From positions 16,665,115-16,729,114 of the forward strand of contig OX345636.1 in NCBI GenBank assembly GCA_947044365.1: a DNA stretch of 64,000 nucleotides. The letters are read 5' to 3'. A program made the translations under genes and the position numbers. Positions 11,866-23,534 of this stretch are shown piece after piece (position 1 is the first letter of the stretch; each line of letters begins with the position of its first letter). Under the pieces are notes generated by a model that saw nothing but the letters and a program-made list of their open reading frames with translations, had not been told where the DNA came from and did not search any database. The stretch comes from Petrosia ficiformis. Its lineage: Eukaryota; Porifera; Demospongiae; Haplosclerida; Petrosiidae.

Positions 11866-12855
11866 ATGACTAAAGATAATCTACTTCATCGTGACACAAT
11901 ATCAAGAGTATTTTGGGAGCCATATATCATCACAGGGTATAGAAAAACAAACACCTCATTCTGGGAATGTGTGAAATACACCTGTGTAATGCATAATGAT
12001 GTTGGAAACTTCTGGTCACATTTCATACCAGTCATATTATGGTTAATTTGGTTGTGGAGATTATCTGATAGTTTGGATTTTTCTGACCCATTTTGGTATC
12101 CTTTGGTATGTATTTGGATTGGAGGGTGTTCCTATGCATTATGTTCAAGCATAGCACATGCACTGGCTTGCAAGTCATTGGAGACTCGTCAAATTGCATT
12201 CATGATTGACTATCAAGGCATCACTATGTATGGTATAGGAGGCTGTGTAGCCTACTACTTCTATGAACGACCATTGGATAATGTGTTATTTCAATACAAA
12301 TGGACATTTATAATAGCTTATGTTGTTATCTGCTGCCTAGCTACATTCCAATGTAGTTTATCAAGATTCTTTTGGGAAAGACAACGTTACTTGATGCGAG
12401 CAGGATCTTATGTACTTCCATACAATGCAGCTCTGATGCCATTTTTGTTACGACTGTTAACTTGTATTTGGACTGGTGAACAATGTATTGCAGAAACACT
12501 TCCCTACCACTTCATAGGAGTTTCAATCTCCTTGATAATGGTATTCTTTTTTGTTTCTAAACTTCCCGAAAAGAAATTTCCGGGAAAATTTGACTATTTT
12601 TTCCATAGTCATCAAATTTTCCATATTGCAGCAGCTATCGTGACAACATTACAATTCTACATAGTTCCTTATGATGCAAATATTCATCAACCTTTGTTAA
12701 CTATGGATCCTTACTATATTCCTGATGTTTATACAACATTCATACCATTCCTAATAGTGACTATAGTTGGGTTTTCAATTGTTGCGATTTTAGGTTTTCT
12801 TGTTATGAAAGGAATTTTATGCAGTAATAAGGGTGAAAGGATGAAGACTCAATAA
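11866..12855 (+). CDS. PAQR family seven-helix receptor, copy 2 (membrane progestin receptor-like)
   Basis: This is 329 residues in a single coding exon that begins at 11848 after the acceptor ATCGACAG; the ATG is at 11866. All PAQR motifs are present: EPYIITGYR, MHNDVGNFWSHF, SSIAHALACKS (His98), MIDYQGIT (Asp115) and FDYFFHSHQIFH (His249, His253). It is the closest copy to copy 1, differing mainly in the segment between residues 116 and 230 and near 262-280. The C-terminal tail CSNKGERMKTQ is full length. An AATAAA lies at 13028-13033. Function is inferred from the family: a seven-helix membrane protein with a metal-binding His/Asp site, of the subfamily that includes progestin receptors. 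Confidence 0.93.
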   Translation: MTKDNLLHRDTISRVFWEPYIITGYRKTNTSFWECVKYTCVMHNDVGNFWSHFIPVILWLIWLWRLSDSLDFSDPFWYPLVCIWIGGCSYALCSSIAHALACKSLETRQIAFMIDYQGITMYGIGGCVAYYFYERPLDNVLFQYKWTFIIAYVVICCLATFQCSLSRFFWERQRYLMRAGSYVLPYNAALMPFLLRLLTCIWTGEQCIAETLPYHFIGVSISLIMVFFFVSKLPEKKFPGKFDYFFHSHQIFHIAAAIVTTLQFYIVPYDANIHQPLLTMDPYYIPDVYTTFIPFLIVTIVGFSIVAILGFLVMKGILCSNKGERMKTQ

Positions 12856-14404
12856 AACAAACACATTCTTTTTCATTTTTTTCATTGGCCTCGTAATTAC
12901 GATTGTTAATATTATTTATTTTAAGTGTTGTCAACATGAACTGAAAAGTTTCTTTTAAATTCTGAACTAAGTTTTGTTTTTACTCCTAATTATTATTATT
13001 TCTTATTCCCAAGAAATGTTTCGTTAAAATAAATATATTTATTTTTTGTATCTACAAAATATGCATGAAGATTTAATTTTTGTCCACCATTGTTTAAAGC
13101 ATTGGTTATAAGATGGTGTTCATAATTTAATAATTTAAAAGTTTTTATTAATATTATTATCTTTGTTGTTCATTGTTTTGTTATAAATTTAACAAATTAC
13201 ATTATTGCACTATTGTTTATTGATGGTATGAAAACCCACCATAATAACTTTTAAAGTGGAAATTCATTTTACCAATGATTGTGCTATATAAAAGAATTGG
13301 AATGTATTATGCATATATGCAGGATTGTTTTAATTAAGCTGACTTTCATATTAACAGTGTTCATTTTAACGCAACTGCAATGTATATAATTACGCACACA
13401 GGCATAGAGACTAAGAAACCAGTGTTGCTTAAGCTTTCCTTTTTCTCACCCATGGCTCGATGACTGGATCATCATGATCTTTATTCTGTTCAAAGGAAAT
13501 CAATTTGAAATTGTTTTGCTATGCATGTTCTTTGGAGATGCGACTATGTATGATATCTTTAGAACAGGACAAAGTATCAAGAAATACCTTAATAGGACTG
13601 TAGATCCTGGTAGGCTATTTATGTACAGTGACATAAAAAATGTACCTTGTGAATTAATCCCTTGAATTTTATAGTTCATGTGGTCTTTGCACGTCTATAA
13701 TTAAAATGGGCTCTCTAACTCATATTTATAAGACTGAAGGTTCTAACTTACATTGCTGGAAAGAAAAGTTGCTAAAAGAAAGCTATTGATGTTAAAGTTA
13801 TCAGCAAGAGGAGAGAAAGGCAAAATGCTTGTAATCCTACAGGCAACGCAAACCACTTTATTAGCCTGTATAGCTTCTACATTTGAAACAGCAGTATGGC
13901 ATAGGAATAGGGGGGAGGGAGCTGCGAGGCCAAAGCCTCCCTGCTTTAAGATTGGGGGGCTAAGCCCTAACACATCCCCTTCCTCCCCCTCTGTCAGGAT
14001 AAAACTTGAAAAACATATTATTCTTTGCCTCAATTTTCTATTTCAGCCAGCTATCATTATCCTTGAGACTTAACACTTGAGTTAAATCTTACCTTCCTTC
14101 ACTTTGGTGAGTGTTGCACAGCATCTGGGTTAATAATAACAATTTCAGTTTGTTTTAATTGTGACATCCCTCATGAAAATTAATTATAGACACAAAATGT
14201 ATCGGGTCATTTCACTCGCCAAAATTACTTATATTCTTTAACCACCCCCTTCAACACATTAACTGCTTGTTACACGAACAACAGCCACTTTTAACTCACT
14301 TAGTTTTGAATCTAAGAAAGCCATAGAACTTGTACTATAGTGCACATACATACTTCAGGTTAATGATGATGTCATTAATAATAATTTGTTTCTTTGAATG
14401 TATC
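12856..14404 (+). other. Non-coding stretch after PAQR copy 2
   Basis: It holds the copy 2 3' UTR (AATAAA 13028-13033) and AT-rich unique sequence. Open frames at 13474-13665 and around 13750-14070 (both strands) have no recognisable product; the latter arises from a purine/pyrimidine-biased block (13905-13995) with long G and C runs. Confidence 0.4.
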
Positions 14405-14760
14405 AGTGCAATGTATGTACATGTATTAATGGTCGTGTTTCCGTTCCACTGAAAACAGGTTAACTCAGGTGGAGTGAGCTTATATTTCACAGCTTTTATA
14501 ATAGTAAACACTAATTATAGTACTATGGCTTCTATTTGACAACAGTGATGTCAAACGTGATTCAATTGTGTTACCATGGTATAAATTACATATAGCCTTG
14601 TTTGGAGGCATGGGCATACAACACTGGCGAGGTAATTGGTCTCGAGCTACACCTTCACCCAATTATCTCACAGGTGTTGTGTTATATGCCCATAACTGCC
14701 TCCAAACAGGGCTATATCCTATACATAGAACCCTGAATAGTTCTAATTATATTAGACACA
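14405..14760. repeat. Dispersed repeat with inverted segment, copy 1
   Basis: It contains ACTATGGCTTCTATTTGACA and ACAGTGATGTCAAA, found also at 36420-36460 and, on the opposite strand, at 25283-25320. Its right part has an inverted pair, TAGCC.TGTTTGGAGGCA and TGCCTCCAAACAGGGCTATA, around a 60-base loop. It is non-coding. Confidence 0.6.
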
Positions 14761-14935
14761 GTGCGTGATAATCAAAGACACACAACAAGAAGAAAAAATT
14801 GGTATTGTCTAGAAAATTCCATGAATGCAAGTGTGGGGTGACTTGAACAGAGGAAGGAGGATCAGTTACAGTTCACAGAAAGGAATCATGATTTACAGAG
14901 GAATAAGCTTAAAGCATGAAAAATACAAAATACAT

Positions 14936-16063
14936 CTACTCTTCTTTTTTTTCGACTATAAATTCTTCAATAGTATTTCCAGGAACTTCCACCTGCTCCT
15001 CTAAATCCAGCCCTGTGGCTTGGGAATCCCACTGACCTTTTGCCCTTTTGTTTCAAGCTTATATTGCTTGAGAATCTTCTTCCATTCCTTTTTGATTGGT
15101 GCAAAGATGGCTATGTCAAATTGTTGAAGGAGGTGAGTGGTGTTTGGAGGAAGACACAGAATCACAATGTTGTTGTCAATGGCTCTTCTGATTAGCTCTA
15201 AACTTATGTGGGAGTGATGGCCATCCTGGATGAGAAAAACTGGTGCTGTTTTAGTAAGGTGAGCTACTGCTGGAAGAAACAGCTTTGTAAACCAGGAAAG
15301 GTAGTTGGGAGCATCCATCCACCCTGAATCTGTTACCCCATACAAAGTTCCTGCAGGACCACCCTCTATCCACCTTTTGTATATATTCTTCCCTTTGTAC
15401 AGGATAAAAGGAGGAAGCCTCTCTCCTGATGCACAACCCCCACAGAGTACTGTGATGTATTGATGTCTAGAGTCACCCCCTATTTCATGAACTGTCCTGC
15501 TTCCTCTTTGAGCAAGCAACTTGATGGCAGCAGGTGAGGTACAAAAGGCTGTCCATCACACTTCCAAAGGCGAGATGCAACAGAAGGGTTGTATGGATCA
15601 AGACCAGCACTTGAGAACACCTCATCCAATTTGTCAATGATATCACCATTACCTGCTTGGGTCCTCTTTTTTGAAAGGTGTTGTGGCTTTCTCTCACTGA
15701 GACGTGGCCAGCGTTTCAGAAACCTCTGCCACCAATCACGTCCAGGTACACCTCCAGTAAAAGGATTAAGTATATCATTTTCTTTGAGATAATCATAAAT
15801 TACCACCTCCACCAAATCTTTTGTAAGGCCATACCCCATGTCTGCTAGTGTGGTGCAAGAGCTATCTCTCTCTATATATCTGGTGTGAGGACTGTTGGAC
15901 CTCCTGCACAGACTTTCTTGGAATTTCTCCGTAGGTGATCATGGAGAGTGCTTTTAGGAATTCCATATTTTTGTGCTACAGCACGCATACTCTGTCCTTC
16001 CCCTTCCTGAACCTCAGCAATGGCATTTGTGCAATTCTCTAGGCTAAAGCTTCTTGTAGCCAT
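14936..16063 (-). pseudogene. pogo/Tigger-type DDD transposase relic
   Basis: Read leftward from MATRSFSLENC (16063), the frame carries an N-terminal helix-turn-helix like CENP-B (AVAQKYGIPKSTLHDHLR). It then shifts near 15890 into a second DNA-binding part (DWWQRFLKRWPRLSERKP), shifts again near 15553 within the first catalytic Asp block (WKCD...), and continues as the catalytic core: LAQRGSRTVHEIGGDSRH, the second Asp in LIQDGHHSH and the third in LQQFDIAIF. A further shift near 15010 would reach an acidic tail ending in EKKEE and a TAG at 14936. At least three frameshifts make it non-functional. This is the Tc1/mariner-superfamily pogo branch. I could not place terminal inverted repeats. 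Confidence 0.9.
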
Positions 16064-16379
16064 TATTATTATTTTCCCGGGTATTATTTTGAATTTTAGT
16101 ATAATACACATGCGCATAACGTCATAATAAAATTTATGTAAAATGATTTATTATTTTCAGCCAAAAATTGTAGAGATTAGAAGCTGTACTAGCTGTTCAG
16201 AAAGCAATACAAAAGTGTTCCATGTAAAAAAAAAAGTATGCAGAGTAACATAATCGCCTGGTTCATCGCCTAAAGCCGAGTTATATGCAGTAAAAGGTAA
16301 ACTCGGAAAAGCGCTAAGGTGGAGCAAGTGTAAGCAGTTAACAGTACTCGGCAAAGCTGCATCTCAAGCAGGACAAGTA

Positions 16380-16538
16380 AAAGTAGTAGAAATGTCAGGG
16401 GAACCCCGCCCTGTTCGAAAACACCCCCCGCTTACCTTAATGCTTATTCCGCTTCAAAATAACGTGACGTAAAAAATTTCTCTTTGGAGAATTTCTGTTA
16501 AATTGGTGAATGTTCTGTGTAAAGATCTAACCCTTCCT
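16380..16538 (+). promoter_or_regulatory. Candidate promoter and leader exon of PAQR copy 3
   Basis: A donor at 16539 (CCTTCCT|GTAAGG) is followed by AAAATAGTTTATGATTTACG, resembling the sequence after the donors at 4445 and 8495. Just upstream is a GC-richer block near 16400-16430. The predicted intron would end at the acceptor ATTTATTAG (19228). This is weaker than for copies 1 and 2. Confidence 0.4.
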
Positions 16539-16707
16539 GTAAGGTAAAATAGTTTATGATTTACGTTCCATACTCTTGTGTGTGTTGATCGAAGGTCATC
16601 CCTGAGGCAATAATACAATTCATAACTGACCATGTACTGTACATGTAGCCTAGAAGTATAGGTAAGCGTCCAAAACGAAGATCACAGAAAGGACGAATTG
16701 CCTGTAG

Positions 16708-18078
16708 TTTGACATTGCCATACATTCAAACAGACTATAACTTGACAAGTGTATGTATAATTATGTAAAGTTGACCTCAACCTCTCCAGCACTGTTGAAC
16801 TTCACAATCAATTGTTTCACTGCAAGCCTTAACAACTTCTGGCTTAATGTCAGTTTCATAAGGTTATTTTTAATTAAGAATGTTTGTGATGAGCTTTGCT
16901 TGTTGGAAGTGATGGTTAGTAACAGTTGCACAAATATGACGTCATACAGGCTATATATCATACAAGTTATTTTGACTGCATAACACTATAGTTATATAAT
17001 TATATATTATATACATAACTATGTAAATTAAATTTATTATAGCATGTTAATGTGGCTATTATACATATTTGTAAACATTCCTTTTAGTTTTTGACATATA
17101 CCTATCATGTATGGTGTTAAATTGATTTAATTGATGGGCTACTTCAATTTCATTTAAATATAATATTATTCATAATATTGCTGAATGGAGGTGTGGAAGA
17201 GTAAGTCAGGCTACTTTGTATTCTTAGCTTGTAGTGTTAGCTGATAAAATGCTTATATCTGCATGACAGCTTTGAAAAACATGTTTCCAATGTAATCACA
17301 GCTTACTATTAATTTACATATGAACTAACAGAACATGCACAAACCACCCTCTTACTACAGCACTTCACATCAGCATTTATATAATGTAACATTTGGAGAG
17401 ATATTGTAGTGATAGAATTTGTGATTTTATATCAATTTTATACCTCCATTGTTGGGTAAACATATTGTCTTAATCATCTATTATATCTTTATTTAGTAAA
17501 CAAAAAGCAATTCGAAAGTACATGGTTAATTTAGCTGTGATAATAAATACTTAAACCAGAGACTAAGTATGTAGAATTGCAGTAAATGTGGTCATATAGA
17601 TACACTGCAAGAACATTTTATTGGTTAGTAAAGTTGCAAGGATCGATGGATTTAACAATTAGTTGGTTATTCAGTAATCATACATCTAATGCCATCGCTA
17701 ATTTTTGCCAATTATACTCAATTAAAATTGAAGCACTAAACATTTACATCTTGCAGTGTATCTATATGACCACATTTACTGCAATTCTACATACTTAGTC
17801 TCTGGTTTAAGAATTTATTATCACAGCTAAATTAACCATGTACTTTCGAATTGCTTTTTGTTTACTAAATAAAGATATAATAGATGATTAAGACAATATG
17901 TTTACCCAACAATGGAGGTATAACATTGATATAAAATCACAAATTCTATCACTACAATATCTCTCCAAATGTTACATTATATAAATGCTGATGTGAGAGG
18001 TTGAGGTCAACTTTACATAATTATACATACACTTGTCAAGTTATAGTCTGTTTGAATGTATGGCAATGTCAAACTAAA
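16708..18078. mobile_element. 1.37-kb foldback element in the 5' intron of PAQR copy 3
   Basis: The outer 80 bases (16708-16790) recur perfectly or nearly so inverted at 17999-18078. The inner arm 17355-17605 recurs inverted at 17752-18000 with only a few mismatches. In the right arm the two blocks are continuous, whereas in the left arm 16791-17354 (about 565 bases) separates them, as if something had inserted there; CAGCACT occurs at both edges of that block. The spacer (17606-17751) is bounded by CACTGCAAG/CTTGCAGTG. No transposase is visible, so the element is non-autonomous. Confidence 0.85.
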
Positions 18079-19246
18079 TGTCTACTCAAATTTCATATTA
18101 AAGATTTAGTATAATTTATACTAAAGTACATGTAATTGTATCTGGCCATCAAAAGGGATTGTAAACCTACAAACACATAATTTAATTTATATCTTTCCAT
18201 CATGCATGTAGCCATCACAACATCCTCTATGACAATTGACAAACTAAATTGAAACTCATGCTATTCCTTGCAACTGTACTAACCAATAACAAGGGTATTT
18301 TAACGATTTAATTTTTGCAGTGTAGAGATCCCAAATAGTAAAATGTTAGTGTCAAAAAGAATTACAACACTATTCTATATAATAATTATTGAGATTAGAC
18401 TTTAAATTGTAAATTTTATGAAAACATAAACTTTGTTCCCTATATTTCCATGGGGTTCAATACATATTTATATGCTTGTGTCTCATATACATTACATATA
18501 CATAGTTGCTTTATTCTGGGAGGTAACACTCAGTCAATTAATTTGCATAGTGAGCAAAAGATTGCATCCTTTAGCTCCAAAAGACCAACAGGATGTGTAG
18601 CTTACGTATAGAAACAATGGCATAGCTAAACCAGCAACAGCGAATAATTCAGGTAGAAACTGGCTGCTTCAGCTGAAATAAGTTTTTACAAGAAGTACAG
18701 AGTGAATAACAAATAACTGTAACAGGTGTTGGGATTCAGACCGTGAAATTCAGCCATGATTCCAAATGATGACACCCAAAAGCAGTTGGTCTAATTGGTT
18801 ATCAATTTTTTTGCTTCCTGTACAAAATGACTGAACAGCCAGTATAATGTTTATATACCAGTGTTTCATCAACAATTGCTTTGATAGTCACATATTCACT
18901 TGGGTTAACAAAATGCAAGATTTATAAAGATAAGCTGTTCATTAACATTATTTTTGAAACTGGTAGATCTCTGCAAGCATGCTCAGATAAATGGCATTCT
19001 TTAAAAGGAAATCAATGTTAAACATTCTTGAAACGCTTTTAACTTGTTAGTTTGTATGGAGATTATTTATTAAATGTTTATGAGTGATATCCACAAACAA
19101 CATCATTTGACTAGCTGAATAGGTTTAAATTTTGGAACTATGTAAATGATATACACTTAAAGTGTTTTTTTTTGTTTAGATCATTAGATTGTAAAACACA
19201 TAATATGAAGTAGTTTATAATTTATTAGGTTTTGAATACTGAAGAA

Positions 19247-20203
19247 ATGACTAAAGATAGTCTACTTCATTGCGATGGAATATCAGAAGTATTTACGGAG
19301 CCATATATCATCACAGGCTATAGAAAAACAAACACCTCATTCTGGGAATGTGTGAAATACACCTTTGTAATGCATAATGATGTTGGAAACTTCTGGTCAC
19401 ATTTCATACCAGTCATATTATGGTTAATTTGGTTGTGGAGATTATCTTATAGTTTGGATTTTTCTGACCCATTTTGGTATCCTCTGGTATGTATTTGGAT
19501 TGGAGGGTGTTCCTATGCATTATGTTCAAGCATAGCACATGCACTGGCTTGCAAGTCATTGGAGACTCGTCAAATTGTGTTTATGATCGACTATCAAGGC
19601 ATCACTTTGTGTAGTATAGGAGTTTGTATAGCATACTACTTCTACGAACGACCATTGGATAATGTGTTATATCAATACAAATGGACATTAATAGTAGCTT
19701 ATGTTATTATCTGCTGCACAGCTTCTTTGCCATGTAGTTTATCAAGATTCTTTTGGAAAAAGAATCGTTACTTGATACGAGCAGGATCTTATGTAATTCC
19801 ATATTATGTAGCTGTTATGCCATTTAATTTACGACTATTAACTTGTATTTGGACTGGTGAACAATGTATTGCAGAAACACTTCCCTACCACTTGATGTTA
19901 AATTTATTCACCTATCTAGCAATTTTTTTTTTTGTTTCTAAACTTCCGGAAAAAAAATTTCCCGGAAAATTTGACTATTTTTTTCATAGTCATCAAATTT
20001 TCCATATTGCAGCAGCTATCATGACCTCATTGCAATTCTATGCAGTATATCGTGATGCAAATATTCGTCACAGTGTGTTAGCTATGGATCCTTACTTTAT
20101 TCCTGATGTTTATACAACATTCATTCCATTACTAATAGTGACTATAATTGGGTTTTCGGTCGTTGCGATGTTAGGTGTTTTTGTTATGAAAGGATTTTTA
20201 TAG
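19247..20203 (+). CDS. PAQR family seven-helix receptor, copy 3, C-terminally shortened
   Basis: This is 318 residues; the coding exon starts at 19229 after ATTTATTAG and the ATG is at 19247. PAQR motifs are intact (EPYIITGYR, MHNDVGNFWSHF, SSIAHALACKS, MIDYQGIT, FDYFFHSHQIFH). It differs early (EVFTEPY instead of RVFWEPY) and through transmembrane segments 3-6 (for example SIGVCIAYYF, CTASLPCSLS, SYVIPYYVAVMPFNLRL). A TAG at 20201-20203 ends the protein 11 residues before the position of the stop in the other copies; the old tail frame (HNRSERMKTQ then TAA) is still readable downstream, so the truncation is recent. The lost tail follows the last membrane helix, and the gene probably remains functional. 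Confidence 0.9.
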   Translation: MTKDSLLHCDGISEVFTEPYIITGYRKTNTSFWECVKYTFVMHNDVGNFWSHFIPVILWLIWLWRLSYSLDFSDPFWYPLVCIWIGGCSYALCSSIAHALACKSLETRQIVFMIDYQGITLCSIGVCIAYYFYERPLDNVLYQYKWTLIVAYVIICCTASLPCSLSRFFWKKNRYLIRAGSYVIPYYVAVMPFNLRLLTCIWTGEQCIAETLPYHLMLNLFTYLAIFFFVSKLPEKKFPGKFDYFFHSHQIFHIAAAIMTSLQFYAVYRDANIRHSVLAMDPYFIPDVYTTFIPLLIVTIIGFSVVAMLGVFVMKGFL

Positions 20204-23200
20204 CATAATAGGAGTGAAAGGATGAAGACTCAATAAAACAAGTGCATTATATAATACATAAATTATATTTATTTATTTATTTATTTATTTTATTGGCCAC
20301 ACTTTTAATATTAATATATTTTATGTGCTGTCATTATAAACTGAACAGTTTCTTTGAATCATGGTAAATAGCATGTGTGAATATTGAATCAACTGATTTT
20401 GCTGATTTCACTTGATGTACTACATATATTAATTAATCAGCTGTACTTATCTGTGATATTTATTAATTGTGCGTTTGACGAAATAATGATTATAATACCT
20501 ATATAGCTTAATTATAGCTTTGGTTTGGAATTATAGTAATCGTAATTAATAAACATAACTTTTCCTATATAAATTATAATAATTATAATAAATTTTAATA
20601 CATTATTAAAAATATATATACATATATATATAATATATATATAATTATATACATATAATAATCATATATATTTAAATTCTATATAATTATATATATATAC
20701 ATATATGTATATATTATATATAATATAATATAATATGTATATTAGGGTTGGGAATCAGATGAGATTGTGAAATCGATTATCACTATTTCAAATCTCGATA
20801 AAAATCAGTGGGATTAATAATGACTAAATAATACACAATTCATTTCATGCTTCATTTCCATCCAACATAAAAATGCTTAGCCATAACATTACATCTCTCT
20901 ATTGATTCCTTTAGGAGGATGTGTTTTCCTAAAGCAGGATTAACTGTCATAGGACAGAATATCCTAGTATATCCTAGCCTCATAAGCCAGCCCCTTCAGC
21001 AACGGGGCTGGCTTGCGAGCCAAAGTCTATCCTAGGATATATAGCTCATTCAGGGAATGCATATAGTAGGATAGATTATCTGGGAGTTGTGCTTTGAGGG
21101 GTTGTTGTTGAATCCTGTCATGCTGGGTATCTTTGGTTACTCTGCATATTGCGATAATAACATATGCCAGTGCCCCGGCCGCTGGTTGCATGAAATGTGT
21201 GTTTTGCAACACAGTGGAGCAATATTGTGTTCTTAGCATCTTAATAATTTGGGTAATATACTTAAGCAAGACAGTAGCAAGCATACAGTATTAAATGCAC
21301 GAAAGGCATGTGATTGTATTAAGAATAAGGATAATATTATATAAAAGTGGCATATAGGTGCACAGATGGCCATGAATGTCTGCCGGGTAGGAATGTGCTT
21401 GATGAAATTGTAAAAATATACCCTGTTTGCATTCTATAATGTTGTAATAATCTAGTCTAGTCTACAGTATACCAGTCTAGTAGTCTGCAGGATAATGAGA
21501 AGGAAAGTACACACCTACTTTAACAAATACTAAATTTTACTTCATTTCACTGGGTCTAACAGGTACCAAACCCGTAAATTATGAGAATATACCAATCAAA
21601 TCGAAATAACCTCATTTCAACTTTGACCTGCAATAAGCTAAAAAAAAAATGCTGAGCCATAGGGTTACAGGGTAGGTCTAGGGACTACGTTTCACTGTAC
21701 CATGGGGTCCTCAAAATTCATCAGACTCAAAACTATTGCTGCAATGACTAATAGATTTCAGAGTCCATTTCCCTCTAGGATATTCATAAGTCGGTATTCT
21801 ATTGTCCACACTTTGTTTGATGTGGTCAAGTGACCACACTTTGATGTTAGTTTCTAATTAAAGTGAAAGGAGATTAGAATAGTATGATGTGTGATGTATG
21901 CATACCTAGAGTGAGGGGGAGAAAGGGATGTTGGGAGAACAAACGAAAAAAGAAAAAAAAAACGTTCGTCTTCGCGACTCCTGCACTTTGAGTAATTTAT
22001 ATAGCTGTGGGGAGTGGCTCTTATGTCTAGGTGTGGTTTACGTGGGAGTTTAACAGCAGGATACTGACTGTATAAATGAAGAATCTAAGGAAAAGAGGTA
22101 AGACGTACATGTATCATGTTTCCACCACTCTCTGATAGGGGGGGCGGGGGTCGTTCAGTTAGAGGGTAATTCTGAAGTTTCATGGACTTACAAACTATAT
22201 ATTGAGCAATTACTGCCTGTAGTGCATCCAGAATTGTCCTATTTGTAATGAAAGTATTATAAGCACCAAAACAATTGCAACTATTGAAGGGTCAAATGCA
22301 ATTATTAGTAAAACAAAATTGTACAGAATATACTAGGTAATCTTGCATGGCCAGACCTATCTATTATGAGAGAAGGGTCTGGTCAACCTACTGTACTTAG
22401 TTTGCAAACACAGCCCTTAAAATGAGGGTATCACGGTCTGGGGAACTATAATATGTAGTTTTGGGCATCGATAATTTACATGATACTCCAATCAGATTTG
22501 AATTTAGAAAATTGATGTTTTCGAGTACTTGGCAACAAGCTATAGATATATCTCTCTCAGAAAAAGAACAAAGACGTTGTAGACATGTTGTTGAAGGGGA
22601 ATGATGTGTTTGTGTTTCCCAAAATGTACAGGACTTTGGAAAAGTGCCTGCTAAGGAATTCTTCCAAAGGTTTTGATTTAAAGTTAATGGAACTGTTCAA
22701 GGTCAATGTTCATTATTGTATCCCCTCTATCACCACTGATGCGTGATGAGCTTCCTACCTTCCACTCTTCTCCATTTTTCAAAACCCCATTGTATTTAGG
22801 TACAGTTTACTTACCACTTGCCAGGCAACAACTATGCAAAATCACATGATTGTGGAAGTGGTGGTTGAATTTTTATGGTTAACATACAATCCAACAAAAT
22901 TACTCGACAGCCTGGTACATGAAAGAAAATGCACATTAGTTTAAGGGAGTTCTATGAGATATACAAAAGCTTTCTCATATTTATGTCTGAAACAAAACCA
23001 CTGTTTTGGTAATTACTTTTATACAGCGTAAATGCCAGTGGAAAAGGAGGCACGAGTGCAAGCATTAACTTGCAAATATTTAACAAGCTTCTGTATCATA
23101 TCATACTGAACCAGAGTACACATTTGGCTTTTGTTAGGATTGTTGCATGTGCATACATTGAGGAATTAGAATTTTAACTAAAACTAATAGGTCTTACACC

Positions 23201-23526
23201 TATTTGAAGGGATTCATGTTAGTTAGATCCCGAGGGCAAAGCCCAAACGATGCTTAATAGCATCAATCCAGAAAAATACCTGTATAATCATTATAAACCA
23301 TATTCATAATTTTACTGAGTCATGGTATTTAAATTGTATTCACAGTTGAATCTGCCGAGTTGTAACATTTAAAACATATTCATAGCCACATTACCAACAA
23401 ATTTTTTCTTCGAATTATTGAAGCTATGGTTTATAATAAACTACAATTATATCTTTATTTTTATTATAAGGTGACATAATGGTTTAATCATGCAACTATA
23501 TACTATTATTATTTTTATGTTGACAG
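20204..23526 (+). other. Non-coding stretch between PAQR copies 3 and 4
   Basis: It contains the copy 3 3' end (AATAAA near 20232), a highly TA-rich block (20560-20750), a palindrome (20930-21060) and unique AT-rich sequence. A segment at 22455-22590 (GTAGTTTTGGGCATC.ATA and following) resembles 10290-10400 in the intron of copy 2. A possible donor for a copy 4 leader exon is GAGGTAAGAC near 22096, but it lacks the conserved flank of the other copies. No gene is supported. Confidence 0.4.
20930..21060. repeat. Palindromic hairpin segment
   Basis: The inner stem pairs AAGCCAGCCCC with GGGGCTGGCTT around TTCAGCAAC (20983-21013). The outer stem pairs ATCCTAGTATATCCTAG with CTATCCTAGGATAT. It resembles the other hairpin elements of the window in size but has a different sequence. 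Confidence 0.75.
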
Positions 23527-23534
23527 GCACAGAC

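Noticed and set aside
13743..14073. Overlapping open frames on both strands around a G-rich block
   Set aside because: Mirror-image open frames over biased sequence with no similarity; no splice or start context supports them.
23490..23534. Upstream ATG extending PAQR copy 4 by 15 residues
   Set aside because: The extension reads through a splice acceptor (TTGACAG) and has no counterpart in the other copies; the ATG at 23535 aligns with theirs.
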